From: an uncultured archaeon
GTDB lineage: Archaea > Halobacteriota > Methanosarcinia > Methanosarcinales > Methanoperedenaceae
Direction of reading: 5' to 3'
DNA: 39,937 bases
Assembly (NCBI GenBank): GCA_902384525.1
Contig: CABMCA010000083.1
Location: 1 to 39,937, forward strand
Position 1 is the first letter of the stretch. The number at the start of each line of letters is the position of its first letter. Shown in pieces: positions 8,223-15,988 of this stretch. The notes beneath the pieces were generated by a model that saw only the letters and a list, made by a program, of their open reading frames with translations, ran no database searches and was not told where the DNA came from. A program made the translations under genes and the position numbers.

Positions 8223-8957
8223 TCATATGTTGGCTTTCAATATATCAAGACACCCGAACCCCATGGCGTTTTTCTCTCCAAGACCTGCGTCATAGGCGAA
8301 CTTTAATAATTCAGGACTTGCCTGAAGGAGCAAACTGAACAAGCTGCAGCGCCTGTAACCTTCAGAAATCCTGATCCTTTTCGGCTTCATATCATATATC
8401 TCTATTATGTCAAAATGATCCTGCGGAACTTTATCATAGAATTCACTGAAACGCTGGATCAAATTCTTATGAAGATTCTCATAGAATTTCGGATCTTTCG
8501 GGTAAAGATCAACTTCTCTTAATTCCTCATTTTCTTTTCGTATCGTCTTGACATAAATTGGAGAAATTGCCTTGAACCGGCATTCATCTCCAAAACTTAT
8601 TTCTTCCAGGATTTCAATGCGCTCAATTACCAGGTCTACTTTCCCATCAGGTCCATCCAGGTAAAATCCAGGTTCCATCAGGAGCCCTTCTGCAAAACTC
8701 TTGATAAATCTATCATCTGGTGAAGATAAGATAAAATACGCATTCTCAAATAGAAGACCTGATCTGCAAAAGTCCCTATTTATAAAAACAAGATTGGAAA
8801 AAGTATAGAATTTAAATCCCTGGTGTGCATGTGTCTCATTAGCTAACCTTATGTCGGCTTCTGCAAGTTTAAAGTATAACATTGATGCAAGACCATATTG
8901 ATAATCGAAATTTACAGGACGTTTTGAAATATTCCTGATTGTTATTTTGCTCCTCAA
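8223..8957 (-). CDS. cas6: CRISPR RNA endoribonuclease Cas6
   Basis: 244 residues from the proposed TTG start. The N-terminal ferredoxin-like core is recognisable (NFDYQYGLASMLYFKL, then FKFYTFSNLVF). The C-terminal glycine-rich loop GLGEKNAMGFGCLDIL is the Cas6 hallmark. The enzyme cuts pre-crRNA at repeats. The TTG at 8957 has AGGAG five bases upstream and gives a normal Cas6 N-terminus. The frame stays open to ATG 9044 or 9062, which would add a 29-35 residue extension. It lies upstream of the effector operon in the same orientation, separated by repeat copy 3. No CRISPR repeats for it to process are present here. Confidence 0.9.
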   Translation of the reverse strand: MRSKITIRNISKRPVNFDYQYGLASMLYFKLAEADIRLANETHAHQGFKFYTFSNLVFINRDFCRSGLLFENAYFILSSPDDRFIKSFAEGLLMEPGFYLDGPDGKVDLVIERIEILEEISFGDECRFKAISPIYVKTIRKENEELREVDLYPKDPKFYENLHKNLIQRFSEFYDKVPQDHFDIIEIYDMKPKRIRISEGYRRCSLFSLLLQASPELLKFAYDAGLGEKNAMGFGCLDILKANI

Positions 8958-9074
8958 TTTTTCTCCTGTGTAATAATGATCAAGACTTTTTAACTGGCAT
9001 AAATCTTTCCCGGCTATTGTTGAGTTTGAGTAATTCAATTTCATAAGCTTAAACAATCCCATTTAAACCCTGTA

Positions 9075-9090
9075 AGAAATTATATACCAT
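9075..9090. promoter_or_regulatory. shared TATA region between cas6 and trxB
   Basis: AATTATATACC lies about 30 nt upstream of the trxB ATG, and read in reverse GGTATATAATT sits upstream of cas6. The 54-bp gap probably holds both divergent promoters. Confidence 0.4.
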
Positions 9091-9116
9091 AATCACCATA
9101 CAAGGACTGAAGAATT

Positions 9117-10025
9117 ATGGTTTATGATATCGTCATTATCGGCGGCGGGCCTGCGGGTCTCACTGCGGGAATTTATGTAAAGCGCGCTATGCTGAATGCT
9201 GTCCTTCTTGAAAAAATGGGGATCGGAGGGCAGATAATTGTCACCGACAAGGTCGAGAATTTCCCGGGTTTCCTTGAGATATCAGGCGCTGACCTTGCAG
9301 CAAAATTCGAAGAACAGGCACGCAAATTCGGGCTTGAGATGAAAGGAATGGCAGAAGTTGATTCGATCGAGGATAAAGGAAATATCAAGATCATTAAAAC
9401 AACAGAAGGCGACATAGAAACTAAGTCGGTCATAATAGCGTCCGGCACAACGCCAAAAAGGCTGGGTGCAAAAGGGGAGATTGAATTAACAGGCAGGGGT
9501 GTTTCATATTGCGCCACCTGTGATGGTTTTTTCTTCAAAGAAAAAGAGGTTGTAGTTATAGGCGGAGGAGATTCTGCGATCACTGAAGCCATTTATCTTA
9601 CAAAGATGACAAAAAAAGTAACTGTGGTTCACAGGCGCAATGAACTGCGTGCTGAAAAGATTAACCAGGAACATGCTTTTTCAAATCCGAAAATAAGTTT
9701 TATCTGGGATTCGGTACTTGAAGAAATTGTGGGGAAAAACGTCGTTGAGAAGGTCGTTTTAAAGAACCTGAAGACGAATGCGATCTCGGAGGTAAAAACA
9801 GATGGCGTCTTCATATATGTGGGTTTGATCCCCAATACAAAATTTGTAGATGTAAAAAAGGATGAATGGGGATTTATAATCGCGAATGCTAAAATGGAAA
9901 CTTCTGTCAAAGGCATATTTGTTGCAGGAGATTGCAGGGTCACACCACTTCGCCAGATAGCAACAGCAGTAGGTGATGGGGCGATCGCTGCGGTATCCGC
10001 AGAAAGGTATCTCGAAGAATTATAA
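9117..10025 (+). CDS. trxB: thioredoxin reductase (NADPH)
   Basis: 302 residues, the usual length. FAD-binding GGGPAG at residues 9-14, redox-active CATC (C132, C135) in SYCATCDGFFF, the second dinucleotide fold VVIGGGDSAITEA, and the C-terminal FVAGDCR motif that contacts FAD. VVHRRNELRA after the second fold suggests NADPH preference. It reduces thioredoxin in the cytoplasm. It is a single gene, divergent from cas6, probably leaderless. Nothing unusual is seen. Confidence 0.96.
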   Translation: MVYDIVIIGGGPAGLTAGIYVKRAMLNAVLLEKMGIGGQIIVTDKVENFPGFLEISGADLAAKFEEQARKFGLEMKGMAEVDSIEDKGNIKIIKTTEGDIETKSVIIASGTTPKRLGAKGEIELTGRGVSYCATCDGFFFKEKEVVVIGGGDSAITEAIYLTKMTKKVTVVHRRNELRAEKINQEHAFSNPKISFIWDSVLEEIVGKNVVEKVVLKNLKTNAISEVKTDGVFIYVGLIPNTKFVDVKKDEWGFIIANAKMETSVKGIFVAGDCRVTPLRQIATAVGDGAIAAVSAERYLEEL

Positions 10026-10060
10026 TCGAATTTTTGAAAAACGTTGGTAAGAAAAGCCCC

Positions 10061-10495
10061 CTATAACATAAGCTTCATCAGGCAGGCGTTCTGGGCATCA
10101 TTATAGTATTTTTCAGCTATCCCGAACTGGGAAAATCCAAGTCTCCCATAGAATCTTTTCGCTTTAATATTATCCATCCTGACCTCAAGAATTATTTCAA
10201 TGACTCCCTCCTTTCGGAAAATGTTTATTATTTCTTTTAACAGGTTGCTGCCAACACTCCTGTTTTGATATTTGGGGTCGACAGCAAGTGAAAATATACG
10301 CCCTACTCCAGCTTGTGCCACAAATCCTGCCACATAGCCTATAACAAAACCGTTAATGTCAGCCACAATAAAAGTATCGGGATATGTCTCATAGAACTGC
10401 ATGTAAAGATAAGGATCATGCTCATTAAAAACCTTCCTTTCGATGTCGATGACCCACTGGAAATCAGAAGGCTGGAATTTTCGTATGATTATCAA
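10061..10495 (-). CDS. GNAT family N-acetyltransferase (RimI-like)
   Basis: 144 residues with the GNAT acetyl-CoA site LAVDPKYQNRSVGSNLLKEI and the RimI-like continuation VRMDNIKAKRFYGRLGFSQF. It probably acetylates protein N-termini or another amine; the substrate is unknown. The start is TTG at 10495 with AGGAG five bases upstream. That ribosome-binding site lies inside the last codons of the TnpB remnant (10492-10752), whose stop overlaps this start, so the two may be translationally coupled. Confidence 0.88.
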   Translation of the reverse strand: MIIIRKFQPSDFQWVIDIERKVFNEHDPYLYMQFYETYPDTFIVADINGFVIGYVAGFVAQAGVGRIFSLAVDPKYQNRSVGSNLLKEIINIFRKEGVIEIILEVRMDNIKAKRFYGRLGFSQFGIAEKYYNDAQNACLMKLML

Positions 10496-10752
10496 TTTTT
10501 CTCCTGCTTCATTGCTTCTTTATTGAGATTGCTCAGGCAGGCTTGAAATCCTGTAGTTCCTCCGGTACCCCTATTTCTCGGATTAACCAACTCAACTCTT
10601 TTCCCAGCGTATTCTGCTTGCCTCTTTCGTTCTTCTAGAGAATCATTGTACAGATGTCTGCATGTGGAAAGTGTTCTATTCAGGGCTGCTTCTTGATTTT
10701 TAGTAGGGTATATTCTGAATTGGAATGTTTTCTTCATACTTACTCTGAACAA
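10492..10752 (-). pseudogene. IS200/IS605 TnpB remnant with two internal deletions
   Basis: 86 codons in one open frame. Residues 6-45 (MKKTFQFRIYPTKNQEAALN and the helix that follows) are the N-terminus of TnpB. The frame then jumps to YAGKRVELVNPRN, the segment that precedes the TnpB zinc finger, and again to GTTGFQACLSNLNKEAMKQE, the extreme C-terminus. The RuvC catalytic core and the zinc finger are gone, so it cannot be an active nuclease. The expected 3' hairpin is absent. The frame has survived both deletions, which could be chance or selection for the downstream GNAT start. Confidence 0.8.
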
Positions 10753-11059
10753 ATACTTTTTTGGGTTAGGTATTACAATTTCAAGGGGTACGATTCATCT
10801 CAATCATGAAGGCGTTGAGTTTTCTCTATCCCTTCATCCCGACGCTATAAAAGTATTACTATGGATGGAAAGTATAATTATATATTCAATGCTTATGATC
10901 ATGTTTATATAGATTATTATATTTTAATCTCATATAGATTTAAATAACTTGAAATCTTGATAGGTAATCCTTGAAAAAGATTATGGATAAACAAAAAATT
11001 ATTTAACAAATGATAATTAACCAATTAAATAAACAATACTTATACCGGGGTGATTTAAA
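10753..11059. other. AT-rich intergenic region, divergent leader
   Basis: No ORF is supported in these 307 bp. The left part, with an imperfect stem CTCAA/TTGAG near 10799-10819, is probably the old left end of the TnpB element. An AT palindrome (AGATTA/TAATCT, 10911-10930) lies in the middle. The right end holds TATA-like sequence and the GGGGTGAT ribosome-binding site for the dehydrogenase at 11060. Confidence 0.5.
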
Positions 11060-11998
11060 ATGAGAGTTGCTGTAATAGGTGGTGGCGCCATGGGGCAGCA
11101 CCATATAAGAATATACAGAGAAATGAAAGACGTAGAACTTGTGGGGATATGTGATACAGACAGGGACAGGGCTGTTTCACTGGCTAAGACAAATAATACC
11201 ACACCATATTTTGACCACAATGAATTGCTAAAACAGGACCTTGATGCAGTAAGCGTGGTAGTGCCAACGACTTTTCATTCAAGAGTTGCCCTTGATGTTA
11301 TTGATTCGGGAACTCATTTGCTGGTCGAAAAACCTATCGCTGATACCCTTAAGAACGCTGATACAATGATAAAAGCCGCACGTGATGCAAAGGTAAAGCT
11401 GATGGTGGGACACATCGAAAGATTTAATCCTGCGGTCTCAAAACTAAAAGAGATCGTAGATTCCGGTATGCTCGGCAAGATAGTGTCCATATCTTCAAGA
11501 CGGGTTGGGCCATTCAATCCCCGAATACGTGATGTTGGGATAATAATGGATCTTGGTGTACATGATATTGATGTTATTTCATATCTTTACGGCCGAAAGA
11601 TCAATGAAGTTTATACGATAGCGGGCAAAGATATTCATTCATTCGAAGACCATGCATCAATCCTTTTAAGATGCGATACAAATCTTTCGGGAATGGTAGA
11701 AACAAACTGGCTGACACCCCATAAAATACGGAATCTTACTGCAATAGGATTACAGGGTGTTGCATATCTTGATTATATTAAACAGACAGTGGAATTGCAT
11801 GATGAAGCCTGGGTACGCACGGCCAAGGTTGAACCAAAAGAGCCTTTAAAGAATGAACTGGAGCATTTCATAAAATCCGTGAGGGATAACACAGCTGTAA
11901 TTTCCAATGGGGAAACAAGCAGGCATGCCCTTGAGGTAGCAATGGCTGCAATTGAATCATATCAACAAAAGAAAGCAATAGGAATTGCTGAAAGATAA
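11060..11998 (+). CDS. Gfo/Idh/MocA family dehydrogenase, probably acting on a UDP-N-acetyl sugar
   Basis: 312 residues. An NAD-binding Rossmann fold (AVIGGGAMGQHH) is followed by the family lysine motif LLVEKPIADT and the C-terminal catalytic segment MDLGVHDIDVISYLYG. The closest archaeal role I know is UDP-GlcNAc 3-dehydrogenase, which starts diacetamido-sugar synthesis for N-glycans. Convergent with a nucleotide-sugar 6-dehydrogenase, which fits a surface-glycan role. GGGGTGAT is well spaced before the ATG. Substrate assignment is inferred. Confidence 0.85.
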   Translation: MRVAVIGGGAMGQHHIRIYREMKDVELVGICDTDRDRAVSLAKTNNTTPYFDHNELLKQDLDAVSVVVPTTFHSRVALDVIDSGTHLLVEKPIADTLKNADTMIKAARDAKVKLMVGHIERFNPAVSKLKEIVDSGMLGKIVSISSRRVGPFNPRIRDVGIIMDLGVHDIDVISYLYGRKINEVYTIAGKDIHSFEDHASILLRCDTNLSGMVETNWLTPHKIRNLTAIGLQGVAYLDYIKQTVELHDEAWVRTAKVEPKEPLKNELEHFIKSVRDNTAVISNGETSRHALEVAMAAIESYQQKKAIGIAER

Positions 11999-12025
11999 AC
12001 TTTTATATATATAAAATATAAAAAT

Positions 12026-13453
12026 TTATTTATTGCAGATTTCATGGTAGTTCTTATCTCCTCTGCCAATCCCTTTATAAACAAATCCTTCCTTGATGAA
12101 AGTATCCGGGTCGATCACATTTCTACCATCGATTATGACAGGATGCTTATGCCCTGATAATTTCTTTATGGCACTTGCTTTAACATTTAAATATTGTTTA
12201 TGTCCTGTAAAAATAACTATAGCATCTGCTCCTTTAATGCTCTCTTCAAGATCCTGGGAAATTTTAAGGCTGCCATCCCGGGAGACATAAGGATCGTGTA
12301 TCGTAACTTTGGCGCCATCTTTTTCCACCATATCTAAATAAGGTTCAGAAGGCGTATTTCTCGTATCATCAGAGTTATTGATAAAAGCCCAGCCAAGTAA
12401 TGCTATTTTTGAACCGTTGAGTTTCTTCCCTATACCTGTTAATCCCTCATTTGTAAGATTATACATATGCTGGGGCATGAAATCATTTATTTTTCGTGCA
12501 AGGACATAAAGGGACACAGATTCCGCAGGATAATCCAGTTTTGAACCGGAAATTTTGACTCCTATTTCAAGATGATAAGTATCTTTTGTTAAACAATGCC
12601 CTCCGACGCCTGCGCCCGGGTAGAGGATGGCTCTTGTTATTCCATCGCCTTTTAGGCTGTCAATACCTGTCCTTACATCATAGACATTTATTCTCATGGC
12701 TTCGCAATAAAGAGCTAATTCATTGATGGCAGCAATTTGTAAATCCCTGAATGTATTTTCAGCAGTCTTTGTAACCTCGGCTGCGGTTGAATCCATGGCT
12801 ATTATTTTGCCTCTGGTGAGGACAGGGGTATAAAGTTCAACTGCGCGGTCGGTACTTACCTTATTTATCCCCCCCACTATCCTGTCGTGTTCCTGGATAT
12901 TCCGTATTAGTCTTCCAACCATCACTCTTTCAGGAGCATGGGCAAGCGCGAAATCTTCACCTGGTATAAGGCCGGATTCTTCCTTCAGTATATCTGCTGC
13001 AAAATTTTTTGTAGTTCCGGGTGTTATTGTTGACTCAAGAACTACAAGAATTCCCTCGCTGAGGTACTTTCCGATCTGGCGGATTCCTTCTTCCAGTGCG
13101 CCAAAATCAGGTTCAAGCTCACCTTTATCCTTAAATGGTGTCTGGATGGCAAGTGTGACTGCATCCAGGTCTCTAATTTTTGAAAAATCAGATGTGCTTT
13201 CAAATTTACCATCTAAGCGCACTTTTTTGATCAGGTCTTCAATTCCTGGTTCTTCTCCTTTAAGCGGGCTTATTCCATTATTCAGCATTTCGATTTTATA
13301 ACCTGAACTCCGGGATGCTCTCTGGAAGCCCCATACAAAATCAAACTTTTCTGCAAATAAAACCGCTGACGGGATCCCCACATAGCCCATTCCGACCACG
13401 CCAACTTTGCGGATCGGGCCTTTCTCTCTTAATATTTTTCCAAGTTTGCTCAT
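12026..13453 (-). CDS. nucleotide-sugar 6-dehydrogenase (UDP-ManNAc/UDP-Glc dehydrogenase family)
   Basis: 475 residues. Rossmann motif VGVVGMGYVGIPSAVLFAEK near the N-terminus, LESTITPGTT, the central helix around AENTFRDLQIAAINELALYC, and the catalytic cysteine in GVGGHCLTKDTYHL. The C-terminal UDP-binding domain includes ALLGWAFINNSDDTRNTP. The enzyme oxidises C6 of a UDP-sugar to the uronate with two NAD+. UDP-ManNAc (WecC type) is more likely than UDP-Glc because of the neighbouring sugar gene, but sequence alone does not settle it. It may supply N-glycans for the archaellins or S-layer. Confidence 0.88.
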   Translation of the reverse strand: MSKLGKILREKGPIRKVGVVGMGYVGIPSAVLFAEKFDFVWGFQRASRSSGYKIEMLNNGISPLKGEEPGIEDLIKKVRLDGKFESTSDFSKIRDLDAVTLAIQTPFKDKGELEPDFGALEEGIRQIGKYLSEGILVVLESTITPGTTKNFAADILKEESGLIPGEDFALAHAPERVMVGRLIRNIQEHDRIVGGINKVSTDRAVELYTPVLTRGKIIAMDSTAAEVTKTAENTFRDLQIAAINELALYCEAMRINVYDVRTGIDSLKGDGITRAILYPGAGVGGHCLTKDTYHLEIGVKISGSKLDYPAESVSLYVLARKINDFMPQHMYNLTNEGLTGIGKKLNGSKIALLGWAFINNSDDTRNTPSEPYLDMVEKDGAKVTIHDPYVSRDGSLKISQDLEESIKGADAIVIFTGHKQYLNVKASAIKKLSGHKHPVIIDGRNVIDPDTFIKEGFVYKGIGRGDKNYHEICNK

Positions 13454-13576
13454 GGTATTCTATCGTTGAATTGATAGTTCTAATATTAAATTTTAGTATC
13501 GCAGTACAATTCATTTCTAGTAAAATATGGGCTAAAAAGCATTCCTGGGAGGTTTTCAAATTATATCAACCTTGAA

Positions 13577-14383
13577 ATGAGCATATTCGTAGGAAATGGT
13601 CAATCCACACAAAAAAATAGAGGTATCGCTCATCTAAAGGCTAATATAATTGTTAGGATAATTATGGTCATCATGTTTGACGGTTTATTTTTATATGGAA
13701 TTGAAGAAACTCTCGGAATTCATGTAATTCTTTCAAATCTCTTCTGGTGGACATCGTTACTTCTGGTCATTACAGCCTACAAGTACAGACGTAACTGGAA
13801 TGTGGGTGAAATGCCATGGAAATATCTGTTCCTGACATTTTTATTTTTCGGGATCCGTGAATTGGGACATTTATTCAAATCGCCTGTTTTAGACTCAATA
13901 AGATACATTTTTGGCATAGGCTCTGCGATATTCCTGACATCCGCATTAATACTCATTTATATGAAATTATACAAAAGAAAAATTACATCTAAACCTATGA
14001 GTTTTATTCCATTCATATTTGTCCTTGTATTTCCAATCCTTTTAATTTACCTGTATTTTTCCGGAATGAAAACCGAAACTATAAAAAATATTTTTTTTAA
14101 CCTGGAAAATATTATTTGGATGATAGGAGGCTCAATAACAGTATATACAACTTATAGGCTTGGAACGAAATCAACGGGAGATTTTGTTCACGTTTTTATG
14201 TTTTTCCAATTCGCAGCTATTTTTGCCATTTTATGGAAATTCCTTGGTGTAATAGGCACCATTAGCTGCCCCATTCCTTATTCGATCCGTGAATTAATGG
14301 AGACATTATTTGGAGTATGTGCAATAATCTCCGTGTATGTCCTTGAAAAAATGTTGAGAAAATTATCCAGACACATTTCATAA
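13577..14383 (+). CDS. polytopic membrane protein, about seven transmembrane segments
   Basis: 268 residues with roughly seven hydrophobic spans, starting around residues 24-42 and ending around 240-255, linked by short basic loops (KYRRNW, KLYKRK) and ending in a basic tail (EKMLRKLSRH). Conserved-looking motifs are FFGIRELGHLF and a histidine in DFVHVFMFF. There is no catalytic domain. The organisation resembles archaeal 7TM sensor modules but without an attached kinase. A roadblock/LC7 gene follows after 8 bp, so the two probably act together. No family name can be given. Confidence 0.8.
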   Translation: MSIFVGNGQSTQKNRGIAHLKANIIVRIIMVIMFDGLFLYGIEETLGIHVILSNLFWWTSLLLVITAYKYRRNWNVGEMPWKYLFLTFLFFGIRELGHLFKSPVLDSIRYIFGIGSAIFLTSALILIYMKLYKRKITSKPMSFIPFIFVLVFPILLIYLYFSGMKTETIKNIFFNLENIIWMIGGSITVYTTYRLGTKSTGDFVHVFMFFQFAAIFAILWKFLGVIGTISCPIPYSIRELMETLFGVCAIISVYVLEKMLRKLSRHIS

Positions 14384-14391
14384 CGATAAAA

Positions 14392-14757
14392 ATGACCACT
14401 AAAGCGGAATTATATTTACTTGCACTTTCGGAATTGGAAAATTCCACCGGAGATATCATATCTACAGCTATCGTAACGCATGACGGGCTTATTATGGCAA
14501 GCACAAGATCGGATACTATGCACAGGGAAACATTTGCAGCTTATGGAGCGGCTACATTCAAACGTGCTGGTGAAACCATGGAAGAGCTAACGGGTGAGAA
14601 TATTGATGTGTTAATATATGAATCAACAAACCACATGGTAGTGACGTCTCGCGCGGGTGCGTATGCTCTATTGATAGTCCTTACAGGAAAGAATGTCCAG
14701 ATGGGACTTGTACTTATGAATGCACAGAAGACTGCCATGAAGATAAAGGAAATATAA
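14392..14757 (+). CDS. roadblock/LC7 domain protein
   Basis: 121 residues forming one roadblock/LC7 domain: an N-terminal helix, the strand DIISTAIVTHDGLIMAS, helix FAAYGAATFKRAGETMEEL, then strands around HMVVTSRAGAYALLIVL. The family (MglB-like) regulates small Ras-like GTPases or acts as a dimeric scaffold. It follows the 7TM gene by 8 bp and is probably its cytoplasmic partner. No cognate GTPase gene is in the window. Confidence 0.88.
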   Translation: MTTKAELYLLALSELENSTGDIISTAIVTHDGLIMASTRSDTMHRETFAAYGAATFKRAGETMEELTGENIDVLIYESTNHMVVTSRAGAYALLIVLTGKNVQMGLVLMNAQKTAMKIKEI

Positions 14758-14772
14758 AATTTTTACATTGCC

Positions 14773-15074
14773 ATGAAACGAACACAAGCAAGAGCAAAAC
14801 TATAGTTAATAAAAATAATAACGAAGAGCCAATCATAGGAGAAGGTAAAGCAGCTCTTCTTGAAGCCATGAACAATGAGGGTTCCCTGAACCGGGCATGC
14901 AAGAAAGTGAAAATGTCTTACAAGCATGCATGGCTTTTGTTAAAAGAAATTGAAGAAAGCGTTGGAGAGCCCCTGATAATAACGCAGCGCTGTGGCCTGG
15001 ATCAGGGAACATCCCTGACTGAAAAAGCATTGAATCTGCTTGATGAATTTAATACATATCAAAGTTTTCTTTAG
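14773..15074 (+). pseudogene. ModE-like winged-helix regulator, apparently frameshifted
   Basis: The body, EEPIIGEGKAALLEAMNNEG through MSYKHAWLLLKEIEESVGEP to TSLTEKALNLL, is the LysR/ModE-type N-terminal DNA-binding domain. The only canonical in-frame start, ATG 14868, would cut off the first helix. ATG 14773 gives MKRTQARAK, a typical ModE-like N-terminus, but in another frame that stops at TAG. Adding one A to the AAAA run at 14796-14799 joins the two. It is therefore a single-base deletion, a sequencing error or recoding. A ModE-type protein would sense an oxyanion such as molybdate, but the sensing domain is absent. Confidence 0.7.
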
Positions 15075-15098
15075 CGACGAGGGATTTTTTATCTTCAT

Positions 15099-15152
15099 TC
15101 AGCGTTTATAAAATATCGCAACAATCACAAATACCACTATGGCGATGACCAC
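15099..15152 (-). CDS. possible 17-residue hydrophobic peptide
   Basis: GTG ORF encoding MVIAIVVFVIVAIFYKR, a near-perfect single transmembrane helix with a basic end. A GGGGG stretch lies about 18 nt upstream. It is too short to rely on; only the uniform hydrophobicity and terminal positive charge argue for it. Confidence 0.2.
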   Translation of the reverse strand: MVIAIVVFVIVAIFYKR

Positions 15153-15304
15153 ACAAGTATAAAAGTACCCCCAAAAAGCTTATATCTGATGATGTTGATT
15201 TAATGGCTATCAGTTGTCTAATTAGGTAATTTATAGAGTTTGGGGTTTCCCCTCTGTGTTTGCTTTTTTTGGTAGATTGGTTAAAAATAAACAGAGGTAA
15301 AAAT

Positions 15305-15517
15305 TTGTTAACAGAAGAAGATAGAATTTCTCCGGTCTCGCAAGGCGCTATCCACGATGTAAAGATCGATAGTATTGCCAGAGAAGGAGATGGAATAGCA
15401 CATATACAGGGTTTAGTGATTTTTGTGCCTGGCACGAAAATCGGAGACCAGGTAACGATTAAGATCGAGCGGGTAATGCAAAGATTTGCAATCGCAGCAC
15501 TTACCGGAAAGAATTAA
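15305..15517 (+). CDS. TRAM domain protein
   Basis: About 70 residues, essentially one TRAM domain: VKIDSIAREGDGIAHIQGLV and IFVPGTKIGDQVTIKI. Small archaeal TRAM proteins bind RNA and act as RNA chaperones, often in cold response. The TTG at 15305 has GAGGT six bases upstream and gives the expected length; longer starts add unrelated residues. The leader carries a GGGG-TTT-CCCC hairpin at 15242-15252 followed by T7, possibly an attenuator. Confidence 0.88.
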   Translation: MLTEEDRISPVSQGAIHDVKIDSIAREGDGIAHIQGLVIFVPGTKIGDQVTIKIERVMQRFAIAALTGKN

Positions 15518-15542
15518 AATAACAAAATTAACGGAGATATAT

Positions 15543-15749
15543 ATGAGTAACGATAGAAAAAACGACAGCCGCAGCAGCGGTGGATTCAGAGCAACAGGTC
15601 CGAGAGATATGCACATGGGCCCGAGAGAAATGTTCAAAGCAACTTGTGCAGACTGTAAACAGGAAACTGAAGTCCCCTTCAAACCATCTGGCGACAGACC
15701 GGTATATTGCAGGGATTGCTACCAGAACCATAGACCAAAGAGATTTTAA
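15543..15749 (+). CDS. CxxC-CxxC zinc-ribbon protein
   Basis: 68 residues. A disordered N-terminus rich in R, S and G with a GPRDMHMGPREMF segment precedes a zinc ribbon, CADCKQETEVPF and CRDCYQNHRPKRF. Such small zinc-ribbon proteins are common in methanogenic archaea and probably bind nucleic acid. ATG 15543 has GGAGAT six bases upstream. It lies 25 bp after the TRAM gene in the same orientation, so a shared RNA-related role is plausible. Confidence 0.85.
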   Translation: MSNDRKNDSRSSGGFRATGPRDMHMGPREMFKATCADCKQETEVPFKPSGDRPVYCRDCYQNHRPKRF

Positions 15750-15988
15750 ATAACATCGGGCGCTGATAGGAATATCAATGCCCACGATATTTTTTGCATT
15801 TATTATTTATTAGCCGGAGGCTTAAAGATCAAGACTTTACCTTCATTGAATGAATTGTATATACACATTTTGTCTTCCTGCCTTCAAATTTTTTCCTGGG
15901 TACTATGAGGTTTCGCGTCGGTGTTAGGGCCGATAAGAGAATACAAACAAAATATTATTTACTCTAATAGCCCAATAATGAATTATAC

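Noticed and set aside
2244-9116. Possible CRISPR array around the cas genes
   Set aside because: No regularly spaced direct repeats of 24-40 bp are present on either side of the operon, between cas6 and the operon, or in the cas6-trxB gap. The only repeats are the long dispersed elements.
10911-10930. AGATTA/TAATCT palindrome as an operator
   Set aside because: It is a pure AT palindrome in AT-rich intergenic DNA with no second copy, so chance is a sufficient explanation.
14690-14790. Cysteine-rich in-frame extension of the ModE-like ORF into the roadblock gene (CPDGTC, ECTEDC, HCHE)
   Set aside because: It is an alternative frame of the roadblock coding sequence; no start codon is available and the roadblock protein is clearly the real product.
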